A stretch of DNA of 52,469 bases from UBA3537 sp965662485 (GTDB lineage Bacteria > Bacteroidota > Bacteroidia > Flavobacteriales > Flavobacteriaceae): NCBI GenBank assembly GCA_965662485.1, contig CBFIIL010000007.1, positions 1-52,469 on the forward strand, given 5' to 3'. Each line of letters starts with the position of its first letter. The first letter of the stretch is position 1. Below the pieces are notes generated by a model, which did not search any database, was not told the origin of the DNA, and saw nothing but the letters and a program-made list of their open reading frames with translations. A program made the translations under genes and the position numbers. This document shows positions 33,910 to 43,124 of this stretch, piece by piece.

Positions 33910-34892
33910 AAAATTAATCCTTCGTCAAAATCTTCAACTTTTTTCTTTTTTGATTTCTTTTTTTTGGAGCGTGATTTTCTTTTATTTTGATCTTTTGCTG
34001 AGCTATTATTATTAATTTTTGGTTTATCTACATGACGATCTAATCTGTACGAAACGCCAAAATTAACACTAAAAACAGATGGTGTGTCTTTAAAATTTAA
34101 TGTGACTGCCGTGTCAAATTGCAGATCTTTATTAAAGAGGTATCCACCACCAAAACGCACAAGATTATCAGCATAAAAATCACTTTTTATCCCATGCTTT
34201 TCTATAAAAACAGCCCATTTTGGATTGAAAGAATGCGTTAGCGTAAGAATGTAGTGCAAGTCTTGTTGATCTGAACTGATGCGATCCATCATCAAATTGG
34301 TTACAAAAACCCATCCACCATAAAAATTATTTTGTGTAATAAGAGCTGCACGATAGCTCAATCCATCAACACCACCTGCGGTGTAAGGGTTATCTTTTGT
34401 GTCATAATTTACTCCTGCCGATACGGCAACTGCAGGAATAAGATGTCTCCATTTAAATCCACGATTTGCATGATAACTGTAGACGTTTATTTTTTCTTCT
34501 CTATTTTTGTTAGGATCGTAAACTAAATATTTTGCTCCTAAATTTAGATTTTTAAAGTTTGCTCTTTTGCTTTCAACAGGAGTACCAAAAGTGTATGTTT
34601 TTGTATCCCTTTGATATGTTCCTTGAAGATTAACCTCTAGAGCTTCCTTAAAAAAACCATAATGAGCAGCAAAGTCAACACCAAAACCTTCGACTTCATA
34701 AGATGGGTAAGGTGTTCTTTTTTCATTCATTAAAAAAGGGCCAACTTCAAATTGTAATACGTTTATTCCTACTGAAAATGCTGTTTGTGAAGCCCCTGGA
34801 CGGTTAGAATTAATCACATCGGTGTATTGTGCGTGAATAGATGCTGTACAGCACAATAAAAAAATAAAGGTGTTTTTAAAGATTGAGGTCAT
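33906..34892 (-). CDS. Outer-membrane beta-barrel protein (transporter-like) with basic tail
   Basis: 328-residue exported protein, signal peptide MTSIFKNTFIFLLCCTASIHAQ. The mature part is a series of amphipathic beta strands with aromatic ends (TDVINSNRPGASQTAFSVG, NLNLGAKYLVYD, VFSVNFGVSYRLD), resembling the PF13557-like phenol-degradation-pathway transporter group. The last 50 residues are a very basic lysine/serine run (KRKSRSKKKKSKKKK) followed by an acidic end, an unusual tail for a barrel. I start at ATG 34892 so the signal peptide is N-terminal. It is the upstream partner of the GNAT gene. Cargo or ligand unknown. Confidence 0.72.
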   Translation of the reverse strand: MTSIFKNTFIFLLCCTASIHAQYTDVINSNRPGASQTAFSVGINVLQFEVGPFLMNEKRTPYPSYEVEGFGVDFAAHYGFFKEALEVNLQGTYQRDTKTYTFGTPVESKRANFKNLNLGAKYLVYDPNKNREEKINVYSYHANRGFKWRHLIPAVAVSAGVNYDTKDNPYTAGGVDGLSYRAALITQNNFYGGWVFVTNLMMDRISSDQQDLHYILTLTHSFNPKWAVFIEKHGIKSDFYADNLVRFGGGYLFNKDLQFDTAVTLNFKDTPSVFSVNFGVSYRLDRHVDKPKINNNSSAKDQNKRKSRSKKKKSKKKKVEDFDEGLIL

Positions 34893-35013
34893 TGTTATTT
34901 TGCTTTTATCAAATCTACATATTTTTAAATAAATCATATACAATTGAAAACGTATTTTGGGCTTTTTTGGTATTCATTGCTTTATTATTCCTTAAAAATA
35001 AATTAAAGAATTG

Positions 35014-35021
35014 TATTTTTG
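35014..35021 (+). promoter_or_regulatory. -7 promoter box of the DUF4834-yfhO-GT operon
   Basis: TATTTTTG matches TAnnTTTG and sits 17 bp before the DUF4834 ATG at 35038. No -33 TTG at the expected spacing was found. Confidence 0.45.
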
Positions 35022-35037
35022 AGCAAATTTATCACTT

Positions 35038-35301
35038 ATGATTCAAACAGCATCTATTGTAGGCTTAGCTAAAACTATTCTCATAATAGTTTTGTGTTAT
35101 ACCATTTTCAAATATGTAATGCGTCTTTTAGCTCCCTTTTTTTTACGCTCAATTGCTCGTAAAATGGAGCGCCAATTTCATCAAAATGCTCCAACAAATT
35201 CAACTCAAAAAGAGGGAGAAATATCTATAGATAAATCACCAAAAAAACACTCGTCAAATAATGATATAGGGGAGTATATTGATTATGAAGAGATAGACTA
35301 A
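35038..35301 (+). CDS. DUF4834 family small membrane protein
   Basis: 87-residue protein with one N-terminal transmembrane helix (about residues 7-35, IVGLAKTILIIVLCYTIFKYV), a basic juxtamembrane segment FFLRSIARKMERQF, and a hydrophilic tail ending in an acidic IGEYIDYEEID. This layout is the DUF4834 family, found almost only in Bacteroidota and commonly just upstream of yfhO, as here. Function unknown. The YfhO gene starts 4 bp after its stop, indicating cotranscription. Confidence 0.85.
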   Translation: MIQTASIVGLAKTILIIVLCYTIFKYVMRLLAPFFLRSIARKMERQFHQNAPTNSTQKEGEISIDKSPKKHSSNNDIGEYIDYEEID

Positions 35302-35305
35302 TTAA

Positions 35306-37717
35306 ATGATTATGAATCAATTACTCAAAAAGTACGTCAAACATCTACTCGTTTTTATTGGTTTTCTATTGCTTTCTGTGGCCTATTTTAGTCCAATTTT
35401 GCAAGGCAAAAAAATAATGCAAAGCGATATTGTACAATATACAGGTATGGCTAAACAACATACCGATTTTAGAGCATCAAATGATGCTGAAACCTATTGG
35501 ACTAATAGTGCTTTTGGGGGAATGCCAACCTATCAGCTAGGTGCAAAATATCCTAATAATTATATCAAAATATTAGATTTATCACTGCGCTTTTTGCCTC
35601 GACCTGCAGATTATCTTTTACTCTACTTCTTGGGATTTTATATCCTTCTTTTAGTTTTGGGTCAAGATTTTCGTGTGTCAGCGCTTGGTGCACTTGCATT
35701 TGGGTTTTCCACCTATTTAATTATAATTTTAGGAGTAGGTCATAACGCCAAAGCCCACGCTATTGCTTATATGCCATTTGTTTTGTCGGGTATAATTTTA
35801 GTCTTTCAAAAACGCTATTTAATAGGCTTTCTTCTAACAACACTGGCTTCTGGTTTAGAAATTGTTACAAATCACCCACAAATGACTTATTACCTGTTGT
35901 TTGTTATTTTATTTTTAGGTTTTTCTTATTTGATTAAATCATATAGAGAGAAAGAATTATTAGCATTTTTAAAATCTACTTCAGTGCTACTCTGTGCCGC
36001 TATTTTAGCAGTAGGAATGAACGCTGCCAACTTACTTGCCACTAGCGAATATGTTAAAGAAAGTACTAGAAGTCAAAGTGAATTATCTATTCTTCCCGAC
36101 GGTACCGCTAGAAAACAATCAACTGGGCTAGACAATGCATACATTACAGAATACAGTTATGGTATTCTTGAAAGCTTTAATTTACTTATACCACGCTTTA
36201 TGGGTGGCGGATCTACAGAAGAATTAGATACAAATTCTGAAACCTATACAGCCTACAAAACTTTGGGAGCAACAGCATTGCAAGCGCAAAATGAAATAAA
36301 ACAAGCCCCAATGTACTGGGGCAAACAGCCCATTGTTGAAGCTCCTGCATATGTGGGTGCTGTTCCTATTTTTTTGTTTTTACTTGCGTTAATTCTATAT
36401 AGAGAACAACATAAATGGTGGTTAGTTTCGGCAATACTTCTTTCCTTATTTTTATCCTTTGGAAAAAACTTTTCAGCACTCACAGACTTGTTTATCGAAT
36501 ATGTGCCATTTTATAATAAATTTAGAGCCGTAAGTTCCATTCAGGTTATTCTAGAGCTTTGCATCCCTGTTTTGGCCATGCTTGGCCTGAGTAAGTTTTT
36601 TACAGATGATACATCAAAATCACAAAAAATTAAGGCGCTCAAATATGCTACAATTTCAATTCTTGGTTTAACAACAATGTTCTTATTATTCAAAACGAGT
36701 TTGTTTGATTTTGTAGGGCTTCGCGATGGGCAATATCAAAAATTCTATGGTGTTAATTTTGTAAAAGCATTACGCAAAGATCGCATGCAGCTATTTACCG
36801 ACGATTTGATTAGAACTTTTTCACTTGTTGCAGTTGCCTCTGCAACCCTATGGTTTTACCTTCAACATAAAATCAATAAAAACATAACTCTTGTAATCTT
36901 TGGTGTTTTGATTGTATTCGATTTAGTTGCCGTTGATCGACGTTATGTTAACAACGATAATTTTGTGTCTGCTCTAAAAGTTGATAAACCTTACACCGCC
37001 ACGTCAATTGATAAAGAAATTTTAAAAGACAAAGATATTTTTAGGGTATACGACACTTCCGATGCTTCTACAAAATCGTCTTATTTTCACAATTCCATAA
37101 GTGGTTATCATGCAGCCAAAATGCGCCGTTTTAATGAACTAATGTCGTTCCATATTGAAAAAGGGAATCCAGAGGTTTTTAATATGCTTAATACCAAATA
37201 CATCATATACAGAGACGATGATAATCAGTTACAATATGTTGAAAATGATCAAATTAATGGCAATGCATGGTTTATAAGCACTCTAACAGCAGTTTCCAAT
37301 GCCGATACAGAAATTCTAGCGCTTGACACATTAAAAACTAAAATTTCAGCAGTGATAAACAAAAAACACCATGAATCAAAAAGCTATTCTATAGATTCAG
37401 AGGCCACTATTACATTGAAAGATTATGCGCCAAATAAACTTGTTTATTCTTCTTCTAATGTCAATGATGGCTTTGCTGTTTTTTCTGAAAATTATTACAA
37501 AAATGGGTGGCAGGTCACCATTGATGGACAAGAAGTTCCTCATTACAATGTAAACTATGTTTTAAGAGGTTTAGAAATTCCAAAAGGTAATCACACCATA
37601 AAGTTTGAGTTCAAACCAGAAGTGGTGCATACTGGCGCAAAGATTTCTCTTATAAGTTCTATTGTGTTTTTGATTTTAATTTTAGGTGCTTTTATTTTAA
37701 TTTATAAAAATAAATGA
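35306..37717 (+). CDS. YfhO family membrane protein
   Basis: 803-residue polytopic membrane protein. The N-terminal two thirds hold about a dozen hydrophobic helices typical of a GT-C-like transferase, with the early loop QGKKIMQSDIVQYTGMA and NSAFGGMPTYQ in the position where the acidic catalytic motif of such enzymes lies. A soluble C-terminal domain (about 560-780) contains RFNELMSFHIEKGNPEVFNMLNTKYII and YYKNGWQVTIDG, the standard YfhO terminus, before a last helix. In Firmicutes, YfhO is implicated in glycosylation of teichoic acids; the acceptor in Bacteroidota is unknown. A second ATG two codons in (35312) is equally possible. The glycosyltransferase gene overlaps its stop by 4 bases. 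Confidence 0.9.
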   Translation: MIMNQLLKKYVKHLLVFIGFLLLSVAYFSPILQGKKIMQSDIVQYTGMAKQHTDFRASNDAETYWTNSAFGGMPTYQLGAKYPNNYIKILDLSLRFLPRPADYLLLYFLGFYILLLVLGQDFRVSALGALAFGFSTYLIIILGVGHNAKAHAIAYMPFVLSGIILVFQKRYLIGFLLTTLASGLEIVTNHPQMTYYLLFVILFLGFSYLIKSYREKELLAFLKSTSVLLCAAILAVGMNAANLLATSEYVKESTRSQSELSILPDGTARKQSTGLDNAYITEYSYGILESFNLLIPRFMGGGSTEELDTNSETYTAYKTLGATALQAQNEIKQAPMYWGKQPIVEAPAYVGAVPIFLFLLALILYREQHKWWLVSAILLSLFLSFGKNFSALTDLFIEYVPFYNKFRAVSSIQVILELCIPVLAMLGLSKFFTDDTSKSQKIKALKYATISILGLTTMFLLFKTSLFDFVGLRDGQYQKFYGVNFVKALRKDRMQLFTDDLIRTFSLVAVASATLWFYLQHKINKNITLVIFGVLIVFDLVAVDRRYVNNDNFVSALKVDKPYTATSIDKEILKDKDIFRVYDTSDASTKSSYFHNSISGYHAAKMRRFNELMSFHIEKGNPEVFNMLNTKYIIYRDDDNQLQYVENDQINGNAWFISTLTAVSNADTEILALDTLKTKISAVINKKHHESKSYSIDSEATITLKDYAPNKLVYSSSNVNDGFAVFSENYYKNGWQVTIDGQEVPHYNVNYVLRGLEIPKGNHTIKFEFKPEVVHTGAKISLISSIVFLILILGAFILIYKNK

Positions 37718-38997
37718 AAAAGGTGCTTATAATAACATATTATTGGCCTCCTGCTGGTGGTCCTGGTGTGCAGCGTTGGTTGAAGTTTGTAAAATACCTA
37801 CCTGAGTTCAACATTCAACCTACTGTGTACTGTCCTGAAAATCCCTCATACCCAACCCTAGATTCTTCTCTTTTGCAAGAAGTTGATTCTAAAATAACAG
37901 TGCTCAAACACCCTATAAAAGAACCACTACGTTTTTTGAAACTTTTATTTAAATCAAAAACAAATAAATTGTCAAAAGGGGGTATTCCAGATTCAAAAAA
38001 GCAAGGTCTTTTTGAACGTTTTCTTCTTTACATTAGGGGTAATTTTTTTGTCCCAGACGCTCGTGTTTTTTGGGTAAAACCATCCGTAAAATATTTATCG
38101 TCTTACATTTCAAAACATCAAATAGACACCATCATAACCACTGGTCCGCCTCACAGTGTTCACCTTATTGGAATGCAGCTCAAAGCAAAATATCAACTTC
38201 AATGGTTGGCCGACTTTAGAGACCCTTGGACGGATATTAGTTATCACAAAAATTTGAATTTAACTAAGAATACCCAACAAAATCATTTGAAATTAGAGCA
38301 TCAAGTGTTGAACACATCAGATCAAATTATTGTAACTTCTTCGCAAACAAAACAGTTGTTATCTAAAATCACTCAACAACCTATTTCTGTAATTACCAAT
38401 GGTTTTGATGACGAAAATGTGCCTTCAATTACTTTAGATTCAAAATTTTCATTGACGCATATAGGTTCTCTTTTGAATCAAAGAAATCCCATACTATTGT
38501 GGAACGTTTTATCTGAACTTGTTCAAGAAATTCCAAAGTTTAAGGCCAATTTTCAATTGGTTCTTGTAGGTAATGTAAGTGCAGATGTTAGAACCTCAAT
38601 TGACTCTAGAGGGTTAACATCTTTTCTAAAAACAGTAGGCTCAGTTACCCATAATGAAGCTGTTATGTATCAAAGAAAAACTCAAGTCTTATTGCTTTTA
38701 GAAGCTAATACAACAGAAGCATCATACATCATTCCAGGGAAATTATTTGAATATATCAATTCCAATCGTCCAATTGTAGCTCTTGGGCCAAAGCACTCTG
38801 ATATACCGTCTATTTTAAAGGACACCCACACAGGAAGATACTTCGATTACGATAATAAAACTGCATTAAAAACACATATTTTAGAGCTTTTTGAGGGCTA
38901 CAAAACCAATTCACTTTCTGTATCTTCAAAAGATATAGAACGTTTTTCTCGTAAAAATTGTACAAAACAGTTAGCAGAAGTATTGTATTCTAAATAA
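37714..38997 (+). CDS. Glycosyltransferase, GT4-type
   Basis: 427-residue cytoplasmic glycosyltransferase with two Rossmann halves. The N-terminus MKKVLIITYYWPPAGGPGVQRWLKF is a hallmark of one group of Bacteroidota GT4-like enzymes. The C-terminal half has LTHIGSLL, VLVGNVSADV and EASYIIPGKLFEYINSNRPIVALGP, with the donor-binding glutamate region in KLFEYI. Donor and acceptor are unknown. The ATGA overlap with yfhO implies coupled translation and a shared pathway, probably envelope polysaccharide or lipid glycosylation. A terminator follows directly. Confidence 0.9.
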   Translation: MKKVLIITYYWPPAGGPGVQRWLKFVKYLPEFNIQPTVYCPENPSYPTLDSSLLQEVDSKITVLKHPIKEPLRFLKLLFKSKTNKLSKGGIPDSKKQGLFERFLLYIRGNFFVPDARVFWVKPSVKYLSSYISKHQIDTIITTGPPHSVHLIGMQLKAKYQLQWLADFRDPWTDISYHKNLNLTKNTQQNHLKLEHQVLNTSDQIIVTSSQTKQLLSKITQQPISVITNGFDDENVPSITLDSKFSLTHIGSLLNQRNPILLWNVLSELVQEIPKFKANFQLVLVGNVSADVRTSIDSRGLTSFLKTVGSVTHNEAVMYQRKTQVLLLLEANTTEASYIIPGKLFEYINSNRPIVALGPKHSDIPSILKDTHTGRYFDYDNKTALKTHILELFEGYKTNSLSVSSKDIERFSRKNCTKQLAEVLYSK

Positions 38998-39001
38998 AAA
39001 A

Positions 39002-39024
39002 CCACCCTAAAAAAATTAGGATGG
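39002..39024 (+). terminator. Stem-loop after the GT4 gene
   Basis: CCACCCTAA, an A5 loop and TTAGGATGG form a 9-position stem with one mismatch, 4 bp after the stop codon. It is followed by CTCTTCTT rather than a pure T run, so termination is likely but not certain. Confidence 0.65.
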
Positions 39025-39066
39025 CTCTTCTTACTAATCAAACAAAAATCAAAATAAGCGTAGGTT

Positions 39067-40032
39067 TTAGTTGTTTTTTCTTGAGCGGCTCGGTGTTCGT
39101 TTTTGTTGCGAACGTGTGTTGTTTTGTGCTACAGAATGTGTTGTTGTTCTTCGATTCAGCTGTGCCACATTAGCACTTCTTGTATTAGGTTCCCTGTTGT
39201 ATTGTCCACGATTTGGTGTCGTTGTACGTACAATCGTACTACGAGTCCGTTCGATAGAGCGAACAGGAGTTTGGTTGCGCATATTAATATTATTATTTGT
39301 TCTATTTACAGAACGTCTTGTTGTTGATCTAGTCACAGAATTCTCATTGCGATTTCCATTGGTATATCCAAGCGAATGGTTACTTCTTGTTCTACTTCGT
39401 GTATTACCATGATACACTTCTGGCCTACGATTATTGCGGTATGGGCCATTGTAATGACGACGAGTAGGGGTATAATGCCTTCTGTATGGTCGATCGTATA
39501 CTACAGCTGTGTGTAAACTCGGTCTTCTATAGTGTACATGCCATGGGCGTTGTCTGTAAAAACGGTTTCTATTATTGATATACCCATGGCAATAAAAACT
39601 CAAGTTAGGACGATAATTTACATATAGCCACCCGACTTGACGAACATATCCTTTTTGATTGTAACGAATATGGATATTTCCAATTTGACGTACACGACCA
39701 TAAAAATCATAAAAAACTGGAACATTTTGAATTTGAACTATAGCACCAAAATCATCATACTGAATATAGGCATCATAGCGGTAACCTGTATTAAAACTGA
39801 TATATATATCATCATAAAATCCAACATCCAAGACGCTTACGTTTGAATCATAAACGCCATTGATTTGATTCAAAATATTAAAATCAAAATGTCCGTCAGG
39901 AAATACAGCAAATTCAATTCCCTGTTCATCAAAAATGAAAGCATTACTGTAATTGCGAGCACTTAGTGGCGCATTCGCAAACGAAAAACTAGAATAAATA
40001 GCGGCACTTAAAATAATCAGTAATTTTTTCAT
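39067..40032 (-). CDS. Secreted Arg/Asn-rich protein with N-terminal beta domain
   Basis: 321-residue protein with signal peptide MKKLLIILSAAIYSSFSFANA. Residues about 30-150 form a folded, tyrosine-rich beta domain with repeats of the form VRQIGNIHIRYNQKGYVRQVGWLYVNY. From about 165 to the end the sequence is low-complexity and strongly basic, dominated by Arg, Asn, Ser, Thr and Tyr (for example HYRRPSLHTAV and QQKRTPSRSRKNN), with no acidic stretch. Such a tail could bind polyanions (DNA, polysaccharide or LPS), but no activity is known. It is monocistronic between two convergent or tandem units. No family name is recognised with confidence. Confidence 0.7.
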   Translation of the reverse strand: MKKLLIILSAAIYSSFSFANAPLSARNYSNAFIFDEQGIEFAVFPDGHFDFNILNQINGVYDSNVSVLDVGFYDDIYISFNTGYRYDAYIQYDDFGAIVQIQNVPVFYDFYGRVRQIGNIHIRYNQKGYVRQVGWLYVNYRPNLSFYCHGYINNRNRFYRQRPWHVHYRRPSLHTAVVYDRPYRRHYTPTRRHYNGPYRNNRRPEVYHGNTRSRTRSNHSLGYTNGNRNENSVTRSTTRRSVNRTNNNINMRNQTPVRSIERTRSTIVRTTTPNRGQYNREPNTRSANVAQLNRRTTTHSVAQNNTRSQQKRTPSRSRKNN

Positions 40033-40113
40033 AATATAAATTTTTATAGATTCATGTTAGGTTTAGACCAAACAGTGTGCCATAATTTATACCATTAAAT
40101 AAATAATTGATTA

Positions 40114-42906
40114 TTAGCTATTTAAAACATCTTTAAGATATTTTGCTGTGCTTGATTTTTTAGAATTTATAATTGTTTCGGGAGTGCCTTCGGCCAAAAG
40201 ATGGCCACCATTTTTCCCACCCTCTGGGCCTAAATCAATAATATAATCAGCAGATTTGACGAGTTCCAAATTATGTTCAATCACAATAATAGAATGGCCA
40301 TGATTAATAAGTGCATTAAATGATTTAAGCAGTTTTTTAATATCATGGAAATGCAAACCTGTTGTCGGTTCATCAAAAATAAAAAGCCCCGATTCGCTGT
40401 TAGTTCCTTTGCCCAAAAATGAAGCTAATTTGATACGCTGTGCTTCGCCACCTGAAAGGGTAGAAGAGCTTTGTCCAAGCGTTACATAACCCAAACCAAC
40501 ATCTTGTAGAGGCTGTAGTTTCTTTTTTATTTTGGTGCAATTGTGTGTCTCAAAAAAAGTCAAAGATTCATCAATAGTCATATTCAAAATATCATCTATT
40601 GTTTTTTCATTGAATTTGACTTCTAAAACTTCTTTTTTGAAACGTTTTCCATGACAGCTTTCACATTTGAGTTGTACATCAGCCATAAACTGCATTTCAA
40701 TTGTTACAACACCTTCGCCTTTGCAACTAGGGCAGCGCCCGCCATCAACATTAAAAGAGAAGTGTTTTGGTTGGTAATTTCTTAGCGTACTAAGTTTTTG
40801 TTTTGAAAACAACATTCGGATATCATCATACGCTTTGATGTAAGTTACAGGATTGGAGCGCGAAGACCGCCCAATAGGGTTTTGATCTACAAATTCAATA
40901 AATTTTACAGAACTAAAGTTTCCTGAAATACTTGAAAAATCGCCAGGTTTTTCACCATATCCAACAAGGGCTTTATTTAGAGCAGGATATAAAATGTTTT
41001 TAACTAATGTACTTTTTCCACTTCCAGAAACACCTGTGACCACAGTGAGCATATTTAATGGAAATTCAACATCTATATTTTTTAAATTATTGGCACGTGC
41101 TCCTTTAATTTTTACAGCATATTTTGATGTTCTGCGGTTTTTTGGGAGTTCAATAGCCATTGTTCCATTGAGATATTTTGCCGTTAGTGTGTTGTTTTTT
41201 AAAATAGTGTCATAATCACCTGTGGCCATAATTTCTCCACCGAAACTACCAGCTTCAGGACCAATATCAATAATATAATCTGCGGCTTTCATAATAACTT
41301 CATCGTGTTCAACAACAATAACCGTATTGCCTAAATCACGTAATGATTTTAGGACAGAAACGAGCTGTTCTGTGTCTTTGGAATGTAAACCTATGCTGGG
41401 CTCATCCAAAATATACATAGAGCCAACAAGACTACTACCAAGAGATGTAGCAAGGTTTATTCGTTGGCTTTCGCCACCAGAAAGTGTGTTTGATTTTCTA
41501 TTTAGAGTTAAATAATCGAGCCCAACATTAGATAGAAAACGCAAGCGATTTCTGATTTCAACTAACAGTCTTTTTGCAATTTCGTTTTCATTTTCTGTAA
41601 GTGTCAATTGCTCAAAAAAAACTTTAAGTTCCTTAATGGGTAACTCTACTAAATCTGTAATTGAACGCCCACCAATTTTTACATAATTGGCTTCTTCACG
41701 TAGTCGTTTGCCTTCACATTTGCTACATTTTGTTTTACCACGATAACGAGAAAGCATTACTCTGTTTTGAACTTTATAGGCTTTGGCTTCTAACTCTTCA
41801 AAAAATGCATTGAGCCCTGTAAAATATGAATTCCCAGTCCAGAGCAATTTTTTTTGTTTTGCATTTAATTCAAAGTAGGGCTTGTGTATTGGGAAATCAA
41901 ATTTATGACTAGTATTGACTAGTTCATTTCTAAAATAAGACATGCTTTTTCCACGCCAAGGGAAAATGGCATTTTCATAAATTGACAGTGTTGTATTGGG
42001 GATCACAAGACTTTCATCTATCCCTACAACATCACCATAACCTTCACATTTTGGACAGGCGCCATAGGGATTATTGAAGCTAAAAAGATGGGTTGTAGGT
42101 TCAAGAAATGTTTGTCCGTCTAGTGTAAAATTATTACTAAAAACTTGGGTTGAATTTTGGTCTAAATTTTCAATTTCACAATTCCCCTTTCCTTCGTAAA
42201 AAGCCATTTCAATAGCATCTGCAAGGCGATTAAAAAAATCTTCTTCGTGGCGTACAATAATACGATCGACTACAAGCTTTAGATTAGAGACTTCTGCACC
42301 AATACCAATACAATGGTCTATACGTTCTACTTTATTATTGATTTTAATTCGTGAAAACCCTTGATTTTGAAGCGTTTTTAATTTTTCGTCCAATTGGCGG
42401 CCCTTTTCTAGATGAATTGGAGCAAGCAAAAGTAATTTTTGATTTTCATCAAAAGATTGAACATAATCTACAACATCTGTGGTGTTGTCTTTTTTTACAA
42501 CACCATTTGAAATAGGGGAGTATGTGGTGCCAATTCGAGCAAAAAGTAATTTTAGGTAATCATAAATTTCGGTCGAAGTACCTACTGTAGAGCGTGGATT
42601 TGTTGAATTGACTTTCTGTTCAATTGCAATTGCGGGTGCAATACCTTTTATGTAATCAACATTTGGTTTGTGTAACCGTCCTAAAAACTGACGTGCATAG
42701 CTCGATAAACTTTCCACGTATCGGCGTTGTCCTTCGGCATAAAGTGTATCAAACGCTAAGCTTGATTTTCCAGAACCAGAAAGACCAGTTAGTACAACCA
42801 GCTTGTTGCGTGGAATTGCCACATCAACATTTTTTAGGTTGTGTAATTTTGCGCCCTTGATTAGAATATAATCTTTTGGGTGTAGCTTAGAAAACGTGTT
42901 TGACAT
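40114..42906 (-). CDS. uvrA: Excinuclease ABC subunit UvrA
   Basis: 930-residue DNA-damage-recognition ATPase of nucleotide excision repair. It has two ABC ATPase modules: the first Walker A is GLSGSGKSSLAF near the N-terminus and the second is GVSGSGKSTLV. Each is paired with an ABC signature, LSGGESQRI and LSGGEAQRI. Zinc-finger cysteine pairs are visible in CPKCEGYGDV, CSKCEGKRL, and CPSCKGEGVV with CESCHGKRF. The ATG at 42906 (MSNTFSKLHPKDYILIKGA) is preferred to an upstream TTG. Complete and unremarkable. Confidence 0.97.
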   Translation of the reverse strand: MSNTFSKLHPKDYILIKGAKLHNLKNVDVAIPRNKLVVLTGLSGSGKSSLAFDTLYAEGQRRYVESLSSYARQFLGRLHKPNVDYIKGIAPAIAIEQKVNSTNPRSTVGTSTEIYDYLKLLFARIGTTYSPISNGVVKKDNTTDVVDYVQSFDENQKLLLLAPIHLEKGRQLDEKLKTLQNQGFSRIKINNKVERIDHCIGIGAEVSNLKLVVDRIIVRHEEDFFNRLADAIEMAFYEGKGNCEIENLDQNSTQVFSNNFTLDGQTFLEPTTHLFSFNNPYGACPKCEGYGDVVGIDESLVIPNTTLSIYENAIFPWRGKSMSYFRNELVNTSHKFDFPIHKPYFELNAKQKKLLWTGNSYFTGLNAFFEELEAKAYKVQNRVMLSRYRGKTKCSKCEGKRLREEANYVKIGGRSITDLVELPIKELKVFFEQLTLTENENEIAKRLLVEIRNRLRFLSNVGLDYLTLNRKSNTLSGGESQRINLATSLGSSLVGSMYILDEPSIGLHSKDTEQLVSVLKSLRDLGNTVIVVEHDEVIMKAADYIIDIGPEAGSFGGEIMATGDYDTILKNNTLTAKYLNGTMAIELPKNRRTSKYAVKIKGARANNLKNIDVEFPLNMLTVVTGVSGSGKSTLVKNILYPALNKALVGYGEKPGDFSSISGNFSSVKFIEFVDQNPIGRSSRSNPVTYIKAYDDIRMLFSKQKLSTLRNYQPKHFSFNVDGGRCPSCKGEGVVTIEMQFMADVQLKCESCHGKRFKKEVLEVKFNEKTIDDILNMTIDESLTFFETHNCTKIKKKLQPLQDVGLGYVTLGQSSSTLSGGEAQRIKLASFLGKGTNSESGLFIFDEPTTGLHFHDIKKLLKSFNALINHGHSIIVIEHNLELVKSADYIIDLGPEGGKNGGHLLAEGTPETIINSKKSSTAKYLKDVLNS

Positions 42907-43057
42907 TGACCAAAAATAAGACGTAAAGATACCATTATTGCTCAAAGAAATAAAAGAGATTAACGTCTTATTAAGAATAAAAAAACAACAAAAATTTGGA
43001 TTTCTAGTTTTAAACCCTTTATATTTGATTTCAATTCTAAAAGAATCGCTTATAAAA

Positions 43058-43124
43058 TAACATTACTTTAAAAAGAAATTTTAATCTCAACACCTTATTG
43101 GTGTTTCTAAAATTAGTAATGTTA
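43058..43124 (+). promoter_or_regulatory. Inverted repeat enclosing the sigma-factor leader and start codon
   Basis: TAACATTACT at 43058-43067 is perfectly complementary to AGTAATGTTA at 43115-43124. The second arm ends on the A of the ATG start. Between them is a second stem, AACACC (43089-43094) and GGTGTT (43100-43105), with a 5-nt loop. If it is transcribed, the RNA would fold into a two-level hairpin that buries the ribosome-binding region. It could instead be a palindromic protein-binding site. Confidence 0.5.

Noticed and set aside
33605..34015. 136-codon plus-strand frame opposite the GNAT gene
   Set aside because: Antisense shadow of the GNAT gene and of the barrel-protein tail; poly-aromatic composition arises from the complementary Lys codons.
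39071..39412. 113-codon frame opposite the Arg-rich protein
   Set aside because: Antisense of low-complexity arginine codons; no independent support.
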